64,000 nucleotides of DNA from Piscinibacter sp. (GTDB lineage: Bacteria > Pseudomonadota > Gammaproteobacteria > Burkholderiales > Burkholderiaceae_C): NCBI GenBank assembly GCA_017983795.1, contig JAGOAS010000011.1, positions 62,001 through 126,000 on the forward strand. Direction: 5' to 3'. The notes beneath the pieces are model-generated. The model was not told the DNA's origin, made no database searches, and worked only from the letters and a program-made list of their open reading frames with translations. Each line of letters starts with the position of its first letter. The first letter of the stretch is position 1. Position numbers and translations under genes: made by a program. Positions 45,235 through 54,882 of this stretch are shown here, piece by piece.

Positions 45235-46422
45235 TCAGATCCAGCCGAAGGCGCGCAGCTGGGCGAGGAAGGCATCGCTGACGGCCTTGTGGCCACCCGT
45301 GGTGGGGTGGACGCTGTCCGCGAAGAACCAGGTGTTGGCATCGGCCTGCAGCGGCGAGGTCATCAGCGTGTTGCCGTCGCAGAACAGCGAGGACCCGGAG
45401 GTGATGTTGTTCGCCGTCCGGGTGGCGATCTTGGCGGCGTCGCAGGCGGGCAGCGCGAAGTTGGTGAAGCCGAGCTGCGCCCCGTTGGCGCTCAGGTTCT
45501 TGAACAGCGCGAAGGTGTCGATGATCTGCACCGGCTGGCCGGTGAGCTGGTCACGCAGCCAGAGGTTGAAGATGCGCGACAGGTCGGTGAGCACCGAGCG
45601 CGCCGGCGCCACCTGGGCCGAATTGCCGAAGGGCGTGTCGGCGATGTCGCTGAGCGTCATCACCGCGACGTACTTGCCGCCCTTGGCGAGGATCTGCGTC
45701 TTGATCAGCGTGGCCAGTTCGATCGCGGCCTGCTTCATCCCCGCCTGCGCTTCGGTCTGCGCCTGGAACAGCGCGCCGTTGGCCTGGTCGGCGGTGATCT
45801 GCCCGGCCGTGGCCTGCGCCTGGATCTGCGCCGCCTTGGTGGCGAAGATGCCGAACTGCGTGAACACGTCGTTGTTGCCGGCGTAGACCATCACCAGGTC
45901 GGTGGCCTTGAAGCTGCCGCCGAAGGCCGTGCTGGCGAGGTGGTTGGCGATCTGCGTCGCCACCGGCACGGTCAGCGCGCCCGCCCCGGTGGCCGGGTCG
46001 TGGCCGATGCCGTTCGGGTCGGTGACGCGCGAGCCGCCCTGGCCGTAGGCCGTGCACGAGTGAGCGATCACCGGGTTCGGGTTGGCCGCCGCCGGGCACT
46101 TCACCGATTGCCCGTTGAAGCCGACCTCGGCGGGCGTGACGAGCAGGCCCAGCGAGGTGGCCACGTTCTCGACCCAGATCGTTCCGGCCGGCCCGTTGGT
46201 GGTGAACTTGCCGCCCTGGATACCGAACTGGGCCGGCGCCGGCGAGTAGCTGCCGACATCGCTCAGGCTGTCGCCGAAGCTGATGAACGCGGTGAAGTTG
46301 CCCTTCGTGGTGGGCGCGCCGGAAGGCGAGCCGCTGCCGGGAACGTCGGGATCACCTCCACCGCAGGCCGCCAGCAGCGCGGCCGCCAGCGCCAGCGGCG
46401 CGAGGGAACGGAACAGCTTCAT
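45235..46422 (-). CDS. SGNH/GDSL-hydrolase lipoprotein
   Basis: A 395-residue esterase-like protein with a lipoprotein signal (ALLAAC, C20). Block I FGDSLSD has the nucleophile S52, block II has a glycine in YGQGGSRV, block III is YAGNND, and block V is D369-SV-H372. All four SGNH elements are therefore intact. Such proteins hydrolyse esters or lipids at the cell surface. The start MKLFRSLAPL follows AGAGGTG. A TetR-type palindrome lies just upstream. Expression with ompW downstream is likely. Confidence 0.87.
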   Translation of the reverse strand: MKLFRSLAPLALAAALLAACGGGDPDVPGSGSPSGAPTTKGNFTAFISFGDSLSDVGSYSPAPAQFGIQGGKFTTNGPAGTIWVENVATSLGLLVTPAEVGFNGQSVKCPAAANPNPVIAHSCTAYGQGGSRVTDPNGIGHDPATGAGALTVPVATQIANHLASTAFGGSFKATDLVMVYAGNNDVFTQFGIFATKAAQIQAQATAGQITADQANGALFQAQTEAQAGMKQAAIELATLIKTQILAKGGKYVAVMTLSDIADTPFGNSAQVAPARSVLTDLSRIFNLWLRDQLTGQPVQIIDTFALFKNLSANGAQLGFTNFALPACDAAKIATRTANNITSGSSLFCDGNTLMTSPLQADANTWFFADSVHPTTGGHKAVSDAFLAQLRAFGWI

Positions 46423-46444
46423 GCACACCTCTCTGTGGTCGAAG

Positions 46445-46466
46445 AAAACGAACGACCGTTCGTTTT
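46445..46466. promoter_or_regulatory. TetR-type operator palindrome
   Basis: AAAACGAACG (46445-46454), AC, CGTTCGTTTT (46457-46466): a perfect 10-bp inverted repeat with a 2-base centre, ending 23 bases upstream of the esterase start. ACGAACG/CGTTCGT half-sites are typical of TetR-family repressor operators. A minus-strand TATAGT (46483-46478) just upstream could be the -10 box, placing the palindrome over the start of transcription. No tetR gene is in the window. Confidence 0.72.
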
Positions 46467-46551
46467 TGTATCCGGCCACTATAGGTGCGAGGCTGCCGCT
46501 CGCGCCGCGGGGGAAACCCGGCTCGCGCGCTCAGGACTTGCCCGGATCCGA

Positions 46552-47523
46552 TCAGAACGGATTCGTGCGCGTGCGGTTGGCGGCCAGCGCGCCGATGTAG
46601 GCGTGGCCGTTCGGGCTGAGATGCAGGTCGTCGGCCCACAGGTGCGAGGTCGAGGTCGCGCCGCTGACCAGCGTGTCGCTGGTGCACTGGAGCACCGTCG
46701 GAGCCAGCGTCTTGTCGCAGACGGCGTCGAGCACGTTGGTCATGGCGCCGTAGCTGACCGGGAAGGTACGCATGTTGTCCATCTGCTCGTTGGTCAGCAT
46801 GAGTGCGACCTGCGAGCCGTTCTCCTTGGCGATGCCCAGGCGCAGGCCGGCGTTGAACTCGTCCACCATCAACTTGAGCAGCGCACTGCGCGAGCTGTCG
46901 CCGGCCGCTGTGTCCTCGGCGCGTGCGAAGGGCGTGATCGACAGGCTGGGCGCCGTGGAGACGAGCACCTTGCCGCCGGCGTCCGCGATGCGCGTCACCT
47001 GCCCTGCCAGCGCCAGGCCGGCGCTGTGGGCGGCGGTCAGCAGTTGCTCTTTCGGCGTGGCCGGGTAGAGCGCGTACTGCTCGAGCAGGTCGTTCTGGCC
47101 GACGAACAGCGTGACGAGGTCCTTGTCGGAGAAGGTGTCGGCCGCGAGGTGCTGGTCGACCTGTGCCACCAGGTCGGCCACCTTGGCGCCATTGGCCGCG
47201 TAGATGCGGCTCGCCGGGCTGGGCACGGCATTCGGGTTGCACTCCGGGAACACCAGGCTGTAGCTGGTGGCCAGCTGCTGCACCCACAGCGGGTTGCTGG
47301 CGCAGGTGAGGGTCTTGACGCCGTTGGCGTCGGCCACCAGGGCATTGACGGTGTACTTGTGCCCGTCCGCCGTGATCACGCTGTTCTCGTCGCCGAAGGC
47401 CAGCACGCGGTTTGGCGCGAAGGCCACGACCGGGTCGCCGCCACCACAGGACGCCAGCAGCGCGGACAGTCCGAGTGCGACGGCGAGTGCAGCGCGTCGG
47501 GTGGCGTGGACGGGGAAATTCAT
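46552..47523 (-). CDS. SGNH/GDSL-like lipoprotein with altered block I
   Basis: A 323-residue paralogue of the neighbouring esterase, with lipoprotein signal ALLASC (C26). Block I reads FGDENS at 43-48: the nucleophilic serine position of GDS is E46. Block III VGQND (141-145) and block V D298-DL-H301 remain. The fold is thus retained but hydrolysis by the normal mechanism is doubtful; S48 is two residues away. It ends 129 bases upstream of the first esterase, same strand. Binding, structural or altered catalytic roles are possible. Confidence 0.8.
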   Translation of the reverse strand: MNFPVHATRRAALAVALGLSALLASCGGGDPVVAFAPNRVLAFGDENSVITADGHKYTVNALVADANGVKTLTCASNPLWVQQLATSYSLVFPECNPNAVPSPASRIYAANGAKVADLVAQVDQHLAADTFSDKDLVTLFVGQNDLLEQYALYPATPKEQLLTAAHSAGLALAGQVTRIADAGGKVLVSTAPSLSITPFARAEDTAAGDSSRSALLKLMVDEFNAGLRLGIAKENGSQVALMLTNEQMDNMRTFPVSYGAMTNVLDAVCDKTLAPTVLQCTSDTLVSGATSTSHLWADDLHLSPNGHAYIGALAANRTRTNPF

Positions 47524-47562
47524 CGAAGCTCCAAGAGGGTGTTCATTGCTCGGGCCGCCCGA

Positions 47563-48552
47563 TCAGGCAGCGGCGGCGCGCGCGAGCCGGTCACGCACGC
47601 CGTCCCAGGCGGCATCGGCCGGCGGCTCCTCGACCCAGATCAGATCCACGCCTTGGCCATCGAGTTCGCGCAGGGTGGCGAAGAGTTCGTGGGCGGCTTG
47701 ATCGGGCGCGTCGGGCATGGCGCGACGCGTGAGACGCGAGCCGCTCGGCAGGGGCACGGTGCGCGAATATACCGCCAGCTTCAGCGTGCTGTCGCCGAGC
47801 ATCTGCAACGCCGTGTTCAGCATGGCCCCCGGCATCAGGCGCAGCTTGGCGCGCGGTGCGTAGTGCGCTTCCAGCGTGCCGGAAGCGCGCGGCGAATCGG
47901 CGTCGCGCGCGGCCAGCGGCTGGCCCAGCACCGCCTCGATGCGCTGGCGCGCAATCTGCCCCGGCCGCAGCAGCGCCGGCACGCGGGCCGTGCAGTCGAC
48001 GATGGTCGACTCGATGCCGACCTCGCAGTCGCCGCCGTCGAGCACGAGCAGATCGGCGCCGGACTCGCCGAACTCGTCCACGACATGCTGCGCGCGCGTC
48101 GGGCTGATACGGCCGAAGCGGTTGGCGCTGGGTGCGGCCACGCCCGGCACGCCCAGCCGGCGCGCGGCGGCGAGCAGCGCGCGCGCGACCGGGTGCGCGG
48201 GGCAACGCAGGCCGATGGAGTTCTGCCCCGTGGCGGCGGCCTCGGCCATGCCGGGTGCGCGCGGCACGATGATGGTCAGCGGGCCGGGCCAGAAGGCATC
48301 GATCAGGCGGCCGGCCGCATCGCCGAGCCCGCTGGAGAAGGCCTGCGCATCCGCACGGTCGAGCACGTGCACGATGAGCGGGTGATCGGCGGGCCGGCCC
48401 TTGCGCGCGAAGATGGCAGCGACGGCGCGGTCGTCGTCGGCGCGTGCACCCAGGCCGTAGACGGTCTCGGTCGGGAAGGCGACCAGCTCGCCCGCGGCGA
48501 GCGCCTGTGCCGCGCGTTCGATCGCGCCATCGTCCTGGCCGGAAAGCAGCAC
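47563..48552 (-). CDS. L-threonylcarbamoyladenylate synthase, Sua5 type
   Basis: A 329-residue two-domain Sua5. The YrdC-like catalytic domain (about 1-200) contains GELVAFPTETVYGLGA, ARKGRPADHPLIVHV and GVAAPSANRFGRISPT. A C-terminal Sua5 domain begins after PRASGTLEAHYAPRA. It makes threonylcarbamoyl-AMP for t6A37 of tRNA. The GTG at 48552 is chosen because it lies just 10 bases after the purK stop and matches the family start. Confidence 0.88.
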   Translation of the reverse strand: MLLSGQDDGAIERAAQALAAGELVAFPTETVYGLGARADDDRAVAAIFARKGRPADHPLIVHVLDRADAQAFSSGLGDAAGRLIDAFWPGPLTIIVPRAPGMAEAAATGQNSIGLRCPAHPVARALLAAARRLGVPGVAAPSANRFGRISPTRAQHVVDEFGESGADLLVLDGGDCEVGIESTIVDCTARVPALLRPGQIARQRIEAVLGQPLAARDADSPRASGTLEAHYAPRAKLRLMPGAMLNTALQMLGDSTLKLAVYSRTVPLPSGSRLTRRAMPDAPDQAAHELFATLRELDGQGVDLIWVEEPPADAAWDGVRDRLARAAAA

Positions 48553-48562
48553 GACGCGGGCC

Positions 48563-49732
48563 CTAGAACGCCTCGAGGCCCAGCGCGACGGCGGCACGCA
48601 GGGCGATCTCGCGCGCGCCCTCGGCCGTGGCCGCGGTGATGGTGAGGTGCCCCATCTTGCGGCCGCGCCGCGGCTGCGTCTTGCCGTACAGGTGCAGGTG
48701 CGTGCCGGGCAGCGCGAGCACGGCGGCCCAGTCGGGTTCGGTCGCGTCGTCGGCGCGCGCGAACCACAGGTCGCCCAGCAGGTTCAGCATCACGGCAGCC
48801 GAGTGCAGGCGCGGCGCCACCAGCGGCGCGCCGGCGAGCGTGCGCACCTGCAGCTCGAACTGCGAGAGGTCGCAGGCGTCGATGCTGTAGTGGCCGGAGT
48901 TGTGCGGGCGCGGCGCCATCTCGTTGGCAGCCAGCGAGCCGTCGCCGAGCACGAAGAACTCGACGCACAGCACACCGACGTACTGCATCGATTCGGCGAT
49001 GCGCGTCGCGGCGGCGATCGCCTGGGCGGACAGCGCATCGGCGATGCCGGCCGGCACCGTGGTGACGGCGAGGATGCCGTCACGGTGCAGGTTGCGCTGC
49101 ACCGGCAGGTGCACGACCTGGCCATCGGCGCCGCGCGCCACGATCACGCTGATCTCGGCGGCGAGGTCGAGGCGCTGCTCGAGCACACAGGGCACGCCCT
49201 TCATCGCCGCCCAGGCGGCGGCCAGTTCGGCACGGTCGCGCACGCGCGCCTGGCCCTTGCCGTCGTAGCCGAGGCGTGCGGTCTTGAGGATGCCGGGCAG
49301 CAGCGCGGCATCGACGGCGGCGAGTTGCGCTTCGGTTTCGATCAGCGCATGCGCGGCGCAGGGCACGCCGCAGCGGCGGAAGTGCGCCTTCTCGAGCGCG
49401 CGGTCCTGGCAGATCGCCACGGCATCCGCGCCGGGCGCGACCGGGCGATGAGCACCGAGCGTGACCAGCGCGGCCGCCGGCACGTTCTCGAACTCGGTGG
49501 TGATGGCCGCGCTGCGTTGCATCAGCTGCGCGAGGCCGGCCTCGTCGAGGTATTCGGCCTGCACGTGGTGGTGCGCGACCCAGCCGGCGGGGCTGGCGGG
49601 GTCGGGGTCGAGCACGGCGGTGAAGTAGCCGAGCTGCTGCGCCGCGTGCACGAACATGCGGCCGAGCTGGCCGCCGCCCATCACGCCGAGCGTGGCGCCG
49701 GGGGGGATGAAGCGCGAGGATGCTGAAGTCAC
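48563..49732 (-). CDS. purK: N5-carboxyaminoimidazole ribonucleotide synthase
   Basis: A 389-residue ATP-grasp enzyme of purine synthesis, converting AIR with bicarbonate and ATP to N5-CAIR. ATLGVMGGGQLGRMFVHAA near residue 14, TTEFENVPA, KTARLGYDGKGQ and EMAPRPHNSGHYSIDAC are conserved. It follows purE by 9 bases and precedes sua5, a conserved order. The TAG stop is at 48563. Confidence 0.95.
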   Translation of the reverse strand: MTSASSRFIPPGATLGVMGGGQLGRMFVHAAQQLGYFTAVLDPDPASPAGWVAHHHVQAEYLDEAGLAQLMQRSAAITTEFENVPAAALVTLGAHRPVAPGADAVAICQDRALEKAHFRRCGVPCAAHALIETEAQLAAVDAALLPGILKTARLGYDGKGQARVRDRAELAAAWAAMKGVPCVLEQRLDLAAEISVIVARGADGQVVHLPVQRNLHRDGILAVTTVPAGIADALSAQAIAAATRIAESMQYVGVLCVEFFVLGDGSLAANEMAPRPHNSGHYSIDACDLSQFELQVRTLAGAPLVAPRLHSAAVMLNLLGDLWFARADDATEPDWAAVLALPGTHLHLYGKTQPRRGRKMGHLTITAATAEGAREIALRAAVALGLEAF

Positions 49733-49741
49733 AGGGCAGCT

Positions 49742-50239
49742 TCAGCGCAGCTCGGCGCTCATGGCGCGAGCCAGTTCGGTCTGGCGCGCACGATAAGCCT
49801 CGAGCTTCTGGCGCAGGCCAGCGTCGGTGGTTGCCAGCATGGCCACGGCGAACAGCGCGGCGTTGGCCGCGCCGGCCGTGCCGATCGCGAAGGTCGCCAC
49901 CGGAATGCCCTTGGGCATCTGCACGATCGAGTGCAGCGAGTCGACACCCTGCAGGTGGCGGCTCGCCACCGGAACGCCCAGTACCGGCACCGTGGTCTTG
50001 GCCGCCAGCATGCCCGGCAGGTGGGCCGCCCCGCCGGCGCCGGCGATGATGGCGCGCAAGCCGCGCGCGGCGGCGCTTTCCGCGTAGGCGAACATGTCGT
50101 CCGGCATGCGGTGTGCCGAGACGACCCGCGCCTCGTGCGGCACGCCGAACTCGGCGAGAATCTCGGTGGCGAGTTTGAGGGTCTCCCAGTCGCTGCTGGA
50201 ACCCATCACCACGCCGACGAGACAGGGGGCGACGCTCAC
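49742..50239 (-). CDS. purE: N5-carboxyaminoimidazole ribonucleotide mutase
   Basis: A 165-residue enzyme rearranging N5-CAIR to [19 protein letters not shown] near residue 8 is the phosphate/ribose site, then [23 protein letters not shown] and [20 protein letters not shown]. The GTG at 50239 (MSVAPCLVG) gives the normal length; a longer frame upstream lacks homology. It is the first gene of purE-purK-sua5; purC is not adjacent. Confidence 0.94.
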   Translation of the reverse strand: MSVAPCLVGVVMGSSSDWETLKLATEILAEFGVPHEARVVSAHRMPDDMFAYAESAAARGLRAIIAGAGGAAHLPGMLAAKTTVPVLGVPVASRHLQGVDSLHSIVQMPKGIPVATFAIGTAGAANAALFAVAMLATTDAGLRQKLEAYRARQTELARAMSAELR

Positions 50240-50312
50240 GGCCTGCTCCGGTCTTCGAAAGGCGGAGATTGTAGGCGGCGCGCGCCCGCGCCCCGGAACC
50301 ACACGAGAGACC

Positions 50313-51236
50313 ATGGCGGACATCACGCTGAGCAACTTCGAGAGCGAGGTCATCGAGGCCTCGCGCCGGCAGCCGGTGCTGCTGGACATCTGGGCCCCCT
50401 GGTGCGGCCCCTGCAAGACGCTCGGGCCGATGCTGGAGAAGCTCGAGACGGCCTACGCCGGCCGCTTCGTGCTGGCCAAGCTCGACGCCGACCAGCAGCC
50501 CGAGATCGCCGGGCAGCTCTCGCGCATGTTCGGCGTGCGCAGCATCCCCTTGTGCGTGCTGTTCCAGGACGGCCAGCCGGTGGACGGCTTCGTCGGCGCG
50601 CTGCCGGAGAGCGAGCTGCGCGCCTTCCTCGACAAGCATGTGCCGAGCGCGGACGCCGCCGCCGGCCAGGACGACGCCGAGCGCGCCCGCGAGATGCTCG
50701 CCGCCGGCCATGTCGACGACGGCATCGCTGCCTTGAAGCACGCGCTCGAACTAGCCCCCGCCAACGACGACGCGCGCTGCGCCTGCCTGCTCGCGCTGAT
50801 CCACGCCGGGCGGCTCGCCGAGGCGCGCGAGGTCTACGCGCCGGTGGCCGGCCGCGGCACGACGCCGGCGACCGACGACCTGGCCGCCGCCGGGCTATGG
50901 CTGGAGGCCTGTGAACAGAGTGCCGCAGCCGACGCAGCGCCCGAGGCCACGCCGCAGGAGCAGCGCTTTCGCCGCGCCCGCGCGCACCTCGCCGCCGCGC
51001 GCTTCACCGAAGCGCTGGACGAGCTGCTGGAAATCCTCATGCGCGACAAGAACTGGGGCGAGGGCCGCGCGCGCACGACCTATCTGGCGATCCTGCGGCT
51101 GATGCGGGCCACGCAGGCCGAGGCCGAGCCGGAAGGCGCCGCGCAGGGCGCCATCGTGGCGGCGGGCGCGACGGCCGCGCGCCGCGCCAGCGACGCCGAC
51201 ACCTACCACCGGCGCCTGTCGATGATCCTGTTCTGA
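50313..51236 (+). CDS. Thioredoxin-TPR protein (YbbN/CnoX-like)
   Basis: A 307-residue protein. The N-terminal thioredoxin domain has W30-C31-G-P-C34 and the cis-proline loop [10 protein letters not shown]. The C-terminal half carries TPR-like helical repeats ([40 protein letters not shown]). YbbN/CnoX proteins of this layout are redox-regulated chaperone holdases. The WCGPC pair suggests redox activity. It is divergent from purE and convergent with fba, leaving 7 bases. Confidence 0.9.
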   Translation: MADITLSNFESEVIEASRRQPVLLDIWAPWCGPCKTLGPMLEKLETAYAGRFVLAKLDADQQPEIAGQLSRMFGVRSIPLCVLFQDGQPVDGFVGALPESELRAFLDKHVPSADAAAGQDDAERAREMLAAGHVDDGIAALKHALELAPANDDARCACLLALIHAGRLAEAREVYAPVAGRGTTPATDDLAAAGLWLEACEQSAAADAAPEATPQEQRFRRARAHLAAARFTEALDELLEILMRDKNWGEGRARTTYLAILRLMRATQAEAEPEGAAQGAIVAAGATAARRASDADTYHRRLSMILF

Positions 51237-51243
51237 GCGGCGC

Positions 51244-52308
51244 TCAGACCACCGTCTGCGCCAGCTCCCCGCGCGCATAGCGCTGCGCGACCTCGACCAG
51301 CGACTGCCCCTTGATCTTCGCCGCCTGGCCTTCGCAGCCGAACTCCAGGTAGCGCTGCTTGCAGACCTTGTAGGCCGCTTCGCGCGCCGGCTTGAGCCAC
51401 TCGCGGGCGTCGAACTTGTCGGGGTTCTCGGCCATGAACTTGCGCACCGCGCCGGTCATCGCCAGGCGGATGTCGGTGTCGATGTTGATCTTGCGCACGC
51501 CGTGCTTGATGGCTTCCTGGATCTCCTCGATCGGCACGCCGAAGGTCTCCTTCATCTTGCCGCCGTACTGGTTGATGATGGCCAGCAGTTCCTGCGGCAC
51601 CGAGGAGGAGCCGTGCATCACCAGGTGCGTGTTGGGGATGCGCTTGTGGATCTCCTTGACGCGGCCGATGGCGAGGATGTCGCCGGTGGGCTTGCGGCTG
51701 AACTTGTAGGCGCCGTGGCTGGTGCCGATGGCGATGGCCAGCGCGTCGAGCTGCGTGGCCTTGACGAACTGCGCCGCCTCCTCGGGGTCGGTCAGCAAGG
51801 CGCTGTGGTCGAGCTTGCCGACCGCGCCGACGCCGTCTTCCTCGCCGGCCTCGCCGGTTTCCAGGCTGCCCAGGCAGCCGAGCTCACCTTCGACCGTCAC
51901 GCCCACCGCATGCGCCATGTCGACGACCTTGCGCGTGGTCTGCACGTTGTAGGCGAAGTCCGCCGGCGTCTTGCCGTCCTCGCGCAGCGAGCCGTCCATC
52001 ATCACCGAGCCGAAGCCCAGCTTGATGGCGCCTTCGCAGACCGTGGGCGAGGTGCCGTGATCCTGGTGCATCACCAGCGGGATCTGCGGATAGGCCTCGG
52101 TGGCGGCCTGGATCAGGTGCTTGATGAAGGGCTCGCCGGCGTACTTGCGCGCCCCGGCACTGGCCTGCAGGATGACCGGCGCGCCGACCTCGCTGGCGGC
52201 CTGCATCACGGCCTGCACCTGCTCCAGGTTGTTGACGTTGAAGGCGGGGATGCCGTAGCCGTTTTCGGCGGCATGGTCGAGCAGCTGGCGCATCGAGACG
52301 AGAGGCAT
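51244..52308 (-). CDS. fba: Class II fructose-bisphosphate aldolase
   Basis: A 354-residue zinc-dependent aldolase of the Calvin-cycle/type-B subtype. [10 protein letters not shown] near residue 79 contains the catalytic Asp and zinc His, [19 protein letters not shown] follows, and HGSSSVPQE and NIDTDIRLA bind phosphate and metal. It interconverts fructose-1,6-bisphosphate with GAP and DHAP. CCGGAGAA precedes the ATG. A TGTA-ACTACA palindrome (52338-52347) upstream is a weak operator candidate. Confidence 0.95.
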   Translation of the reverse strand: MPLVSMRQLLDHAAENGYGIPAFNVNNLEQVQAVMQAASEVGAPVILQASAGARKYAGEPFIKHLIQAATEAYPQIPLVMHQDHGTSPTVCEGAIKLGFGSVMMDGSLREDGKTPADFAYNVQTTRKVVDMAHAVGVTVEGELGCLGSLETGEAGEEDGVGAVGKLDHSALLTDPEEAAQFVKATQLDALAIAIGTSHGAYKFSRKPTGDILAIGRVKEIHKRIPNTHLVMHGSSSVPQELLAIINQYGGKMKETFGVPIEEIQEAIKHGVRKINIDTDIRLAMTGAVRKFMAENPDKFDAREWLKPAREAAYKVCKQRYLEFGCEGQAAKIKGQSLVEVAQRYARGELAQTVV

Positions 52309-52416
52309 GTCGTTCTCCGGAGTGTGAGTAACCTGTCTGTAACTACAAGATTTTAGCGAGCGCCCCCGGGCGCGCAGGCTCGCGCCACGCCCGCATCCGG
52401 GGGATCGCGCAACGCC

Positions 52417-54813
52417 TCAGCCGCGCGCCGCCGCCTCGATCTCCGCCAGCATGCGCATGGTGCGCAGCACCGTGTCGGGCGTCAGGCTGATGCTGTCGAT
52501 GCCCAGCTCGAGCAGGTATTTCGCGATCTCGGGGTGGTCGCTGGGCGCCTGGCCGCAGATGCCGCTGTGGCGGCCGTTGCGCTTCGCGCCTTCGACGGCC
52601 AGCTTGAGCATCTTCAGCATGCCGGGGTCGCGCTCGTCGAAGGACTCGGCGACGATCTCGCTGTCGCGATCCACGCCGAGCGTGAGCTGGGTGAGGTCGT
52701 TGGAGCCGATCGAGAAACCGTCGAAGAGCTGCGAGAACTCGTCGATCAGCAGCACGTTGTTCGGGATCTCGCACATCACGTAGACCTGCAGGCCGTTCGC
52801 CCCGCGCGCGAGGCCGTGGCCGGCCATCGCGTCGAGCACGCGCCTGGCCTCGTCGAGGCGGCGGCAGAAGGGCACCATCACCTTCAGGTTGGTCAGCCCC
52901 ATGTCGTCGCGCACACGCTTGAGCGCCTGGCACTCGAGCGCGAAGCCTTCGGCGTAGGCCGGGTGCACGTAACGCGCCGCACCGCGGAAGCCGATCATCG
53001 GGTTCTCCTCGTGCGGCTCGAAGGCGCGCCCGCCCATCAGCGCGGCGTACTCGTTGCTCTTGAAGTCCGACAGCCGCACGATCACCGGCCGCGGATAGAA
53101 GGCCGCCGCGATCGTGCCTATGCCTTCGGCGAGGCGTTCGACGAAGTAGCTCGCACCGTCACGCGAACCTGCGATCAGCGCCAGCACCTGCGCGCGTTCA
53201 CGCTCGTCGGCGATGCGCTCCGGGTGCAGCAGCGCCATCGGGTGCACCTTGATGTACTCGTTGACCACGAACTCCATGCGCGCCAGGCCCACGCCGTCGC
53301 AGGGCAGCAGGCTGGTCTGGAAGGCGAGCTCGGGGTTGCCGAGGTTCACCATGATCTCGGCACGCGGCTTCTTCAGCCCCTCGAGCTCGCTCACCTCGCG
53401 GTGGAAAGCGACCTCGCCGGCGTAGACCTTGCCGACCGCGCCTTCCGCGCACGACACGGTGACGCGCTCGCCATCGGCCAGCGCCGTCGTCGCGTGCTCG
53501 GCGCCCACCACCGCCGGAATGCCCAGTTCGCGCGCCACGATGGCCGCATGGCAGGTGCGCCCGCCGCGGTTGGTGACGATGGCCGCGGCCGTCTTCATCA
53601 CCGGCTCCCAGTCGGGCGTGGTGGTGTCGGCCACCAGCACCTCGCCGGGCTTGAACTCGGCGAGGTGGCGCGTGTCGGCCACACGCCGCACCGCACCGCT
53701 GGCGATACGTGCGCCCACGGCGCGGCCGCGTGCCTTGACGTCGCCTTTGCCGTCGAGCACGAATTCTTCGATCTGCGTCGGCTTGCGCTGGGACGCGGCT
53801 GTCTCCGGCCGCGCCTGCACGATGTAGAGCGGGCCATCGGGGCCATCCTTGGCCCATTCGATGTCCATGGGCCGGCCATAGTGATCCTCGATCTTGATCG
53901 CCGCACCCGCGAGTTCCAGCACGTCCGCATCGCTGAGGCAGAAGCGCGCCCGATCCGCCTTTGGCGTCGGCCGGTTCACCACCGGCTCGCGCGTGCGGCC
54001 GCTGGCGTAGACCATCTGCACCTGCTTGTCGCCCAGCGTGCGGCTCAGCACGCTGCGGAAGCCCTGTCGGTAGGTCGGCTTGTGAACGTAGAACTCGTCG
54101 GGGTCGACCGCGCCCTGCACCACGTTCTCGCCCAGGCCCCAGGCGCCGGTGACGAACACCACGTCGGGGTGGCCCGATTCGGTGTCGATCGTGAACATCA
54201 CGCCGCTGGAGGCGAGATCGCTGCGCACCATCTGCATCACCGCCACCGAGAGGTAGACCTTGAAGTGGTCGAAGCCCTTGTCGATGCGGTAGGAGATGGC
54301 GCGGTCGGTGAACAGCGAGGCCTGGCAACGCTTCACCGCGTCGAGCAGAACCTCCTCGCCCTGGATGTTGAGGTAGGTGTCGTGCTGGCCGGCGAAGCTG
54401 GCGTCGGGCAGATCCTCGGCGGTGGCCGAGCTGCGCACCGCCACGCTCAGGTCTTCGCCGTGGCGCGCCACCATCTCGCGCCAGGCTTCGCGGATCGTCG
54501 TCTCGACATGCTTGGGCATGGGCGCGCCGTAGACGATCTCGCGGCAGCGCGTGCCGGCACGCGCCAGCGCCCTCACGTCGCGCTTGTCCAGGCCGTCGAG
54601 CGCGCGGTGCAGCTCGACCCAGGCGTCGGATTCGTCGAGCGCGTCGCGGTAGGCCTCGGCCGTGATGGCGAAGCCGTCGGGGATGCGCACGCCCAGCGGC
54701 GTCAGCTCGCGCGCCATCTCACCGAGCGAGGCGTTCTTGCCGCCGACCAGCGGCAGGTCGGTCAGGCGCAGGTCATTGAACCAGCGGATGCAACTCGTCG
54801 GCGCGCTCGTCAT
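52417..54813 (-). CDS. ppsA: Phosphoenolpyruvate synthase
   Basis: A 798-residue enzyme making PEP from pyruvate and ATP, with AMP and Pi. The ATP-binding domain includes GGKNASLGEM near residue 26 and AVRSSATAEDLPDASFAGQ. The phosphohistidine H422 lies in GGRTCHAAIVAREL, nearly the E. coli position. The C-terminal barrel ends with catalytic C753 in HSGICGQAPSDHPE. The ATG at 54813 follows GGGGAGA; an upstream in-frame ATG is rejected. Same strand as ilvA, 69 bases away. Confidence 0.95.
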   Translation of the reverse strand: MTSAPTSCIRWFNDLRLTDLPLVGGKNASLGEMARELTPLGVRIPDGFAITAEAYRDALDESDAWVELHRALDGLDKRDVRALARAGTRCREIVYGAPMPKHVETTIREAWREMVARHGEDLSVAVRSSATAEDLPDASFAGQHDTYLNIQGEEVLLDAVKRCQASLFTDRAISYRIDKGFDHFKVYLSVAVMQMVRSDLASSGVMFTIDTESGHPDVVFVTGAWGLGENVVQGAVDPDEFYVHKPTYRQGFRSVLSRTLGDKQVQMVYASGRTREPVVNRPTPKADRARFCLSDADVLELAGAAIKIEDHYGRPMDIEWAKDGPDGPLYIVQARPETAASQRKPTQIEEFVLDGKGDVKARGRAVGARIASGAVRRVADTRHLAEFKPGEVLVADTTTPDWEPVMKTAAAIVTNRGGRTCHAAIVARELGIPAVVGAEHATTALADGERVTVSCAEGAVGKVYAGEVAFHREVSELEGLKKPRAEIMVNLGNPELAFQTSLLPCDGVGLARMEFVVNEYIKVHPMALLHPERIADERERAQVLALIAGSRDGASYFVERLAEGIGTIAAAFYPRPVIVRLSDFKSNEYAALMGGRAFEPHEENPMIGFRGAARYVHPAYAEGFALECQALKRVRDDMGLTNLKVMVPFCRRLDEARRVLDAMAGHGLARGANGLQVYVMCEIPNNVLLIDEFSQLFDGFSIGSNDLTQLTLGVDRDSEIVAESFDERDPGMLKMLKLAVEGAKRNGRHSGICGQAPSDHPEIAKYLLELGIDSISLTPDTVLRTMRMLAEIEAAARG

Positions 54814-54882
54814 CTCGGATCTCCCCGTGTGCAGGTCGACCCTCATGCTCCGCCCGCGGCGCGGGCCGCAGCTTGCGAAGCG

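Noticed and set aside
44134..48639. A 1501-codon plus-strand open frame
   Set aside because: It runs through dacB out of frame and then antisense to the OmpW, two GDSL and Sua5 genes; composition is that of a mirror frame, with no domain or repeat structure.
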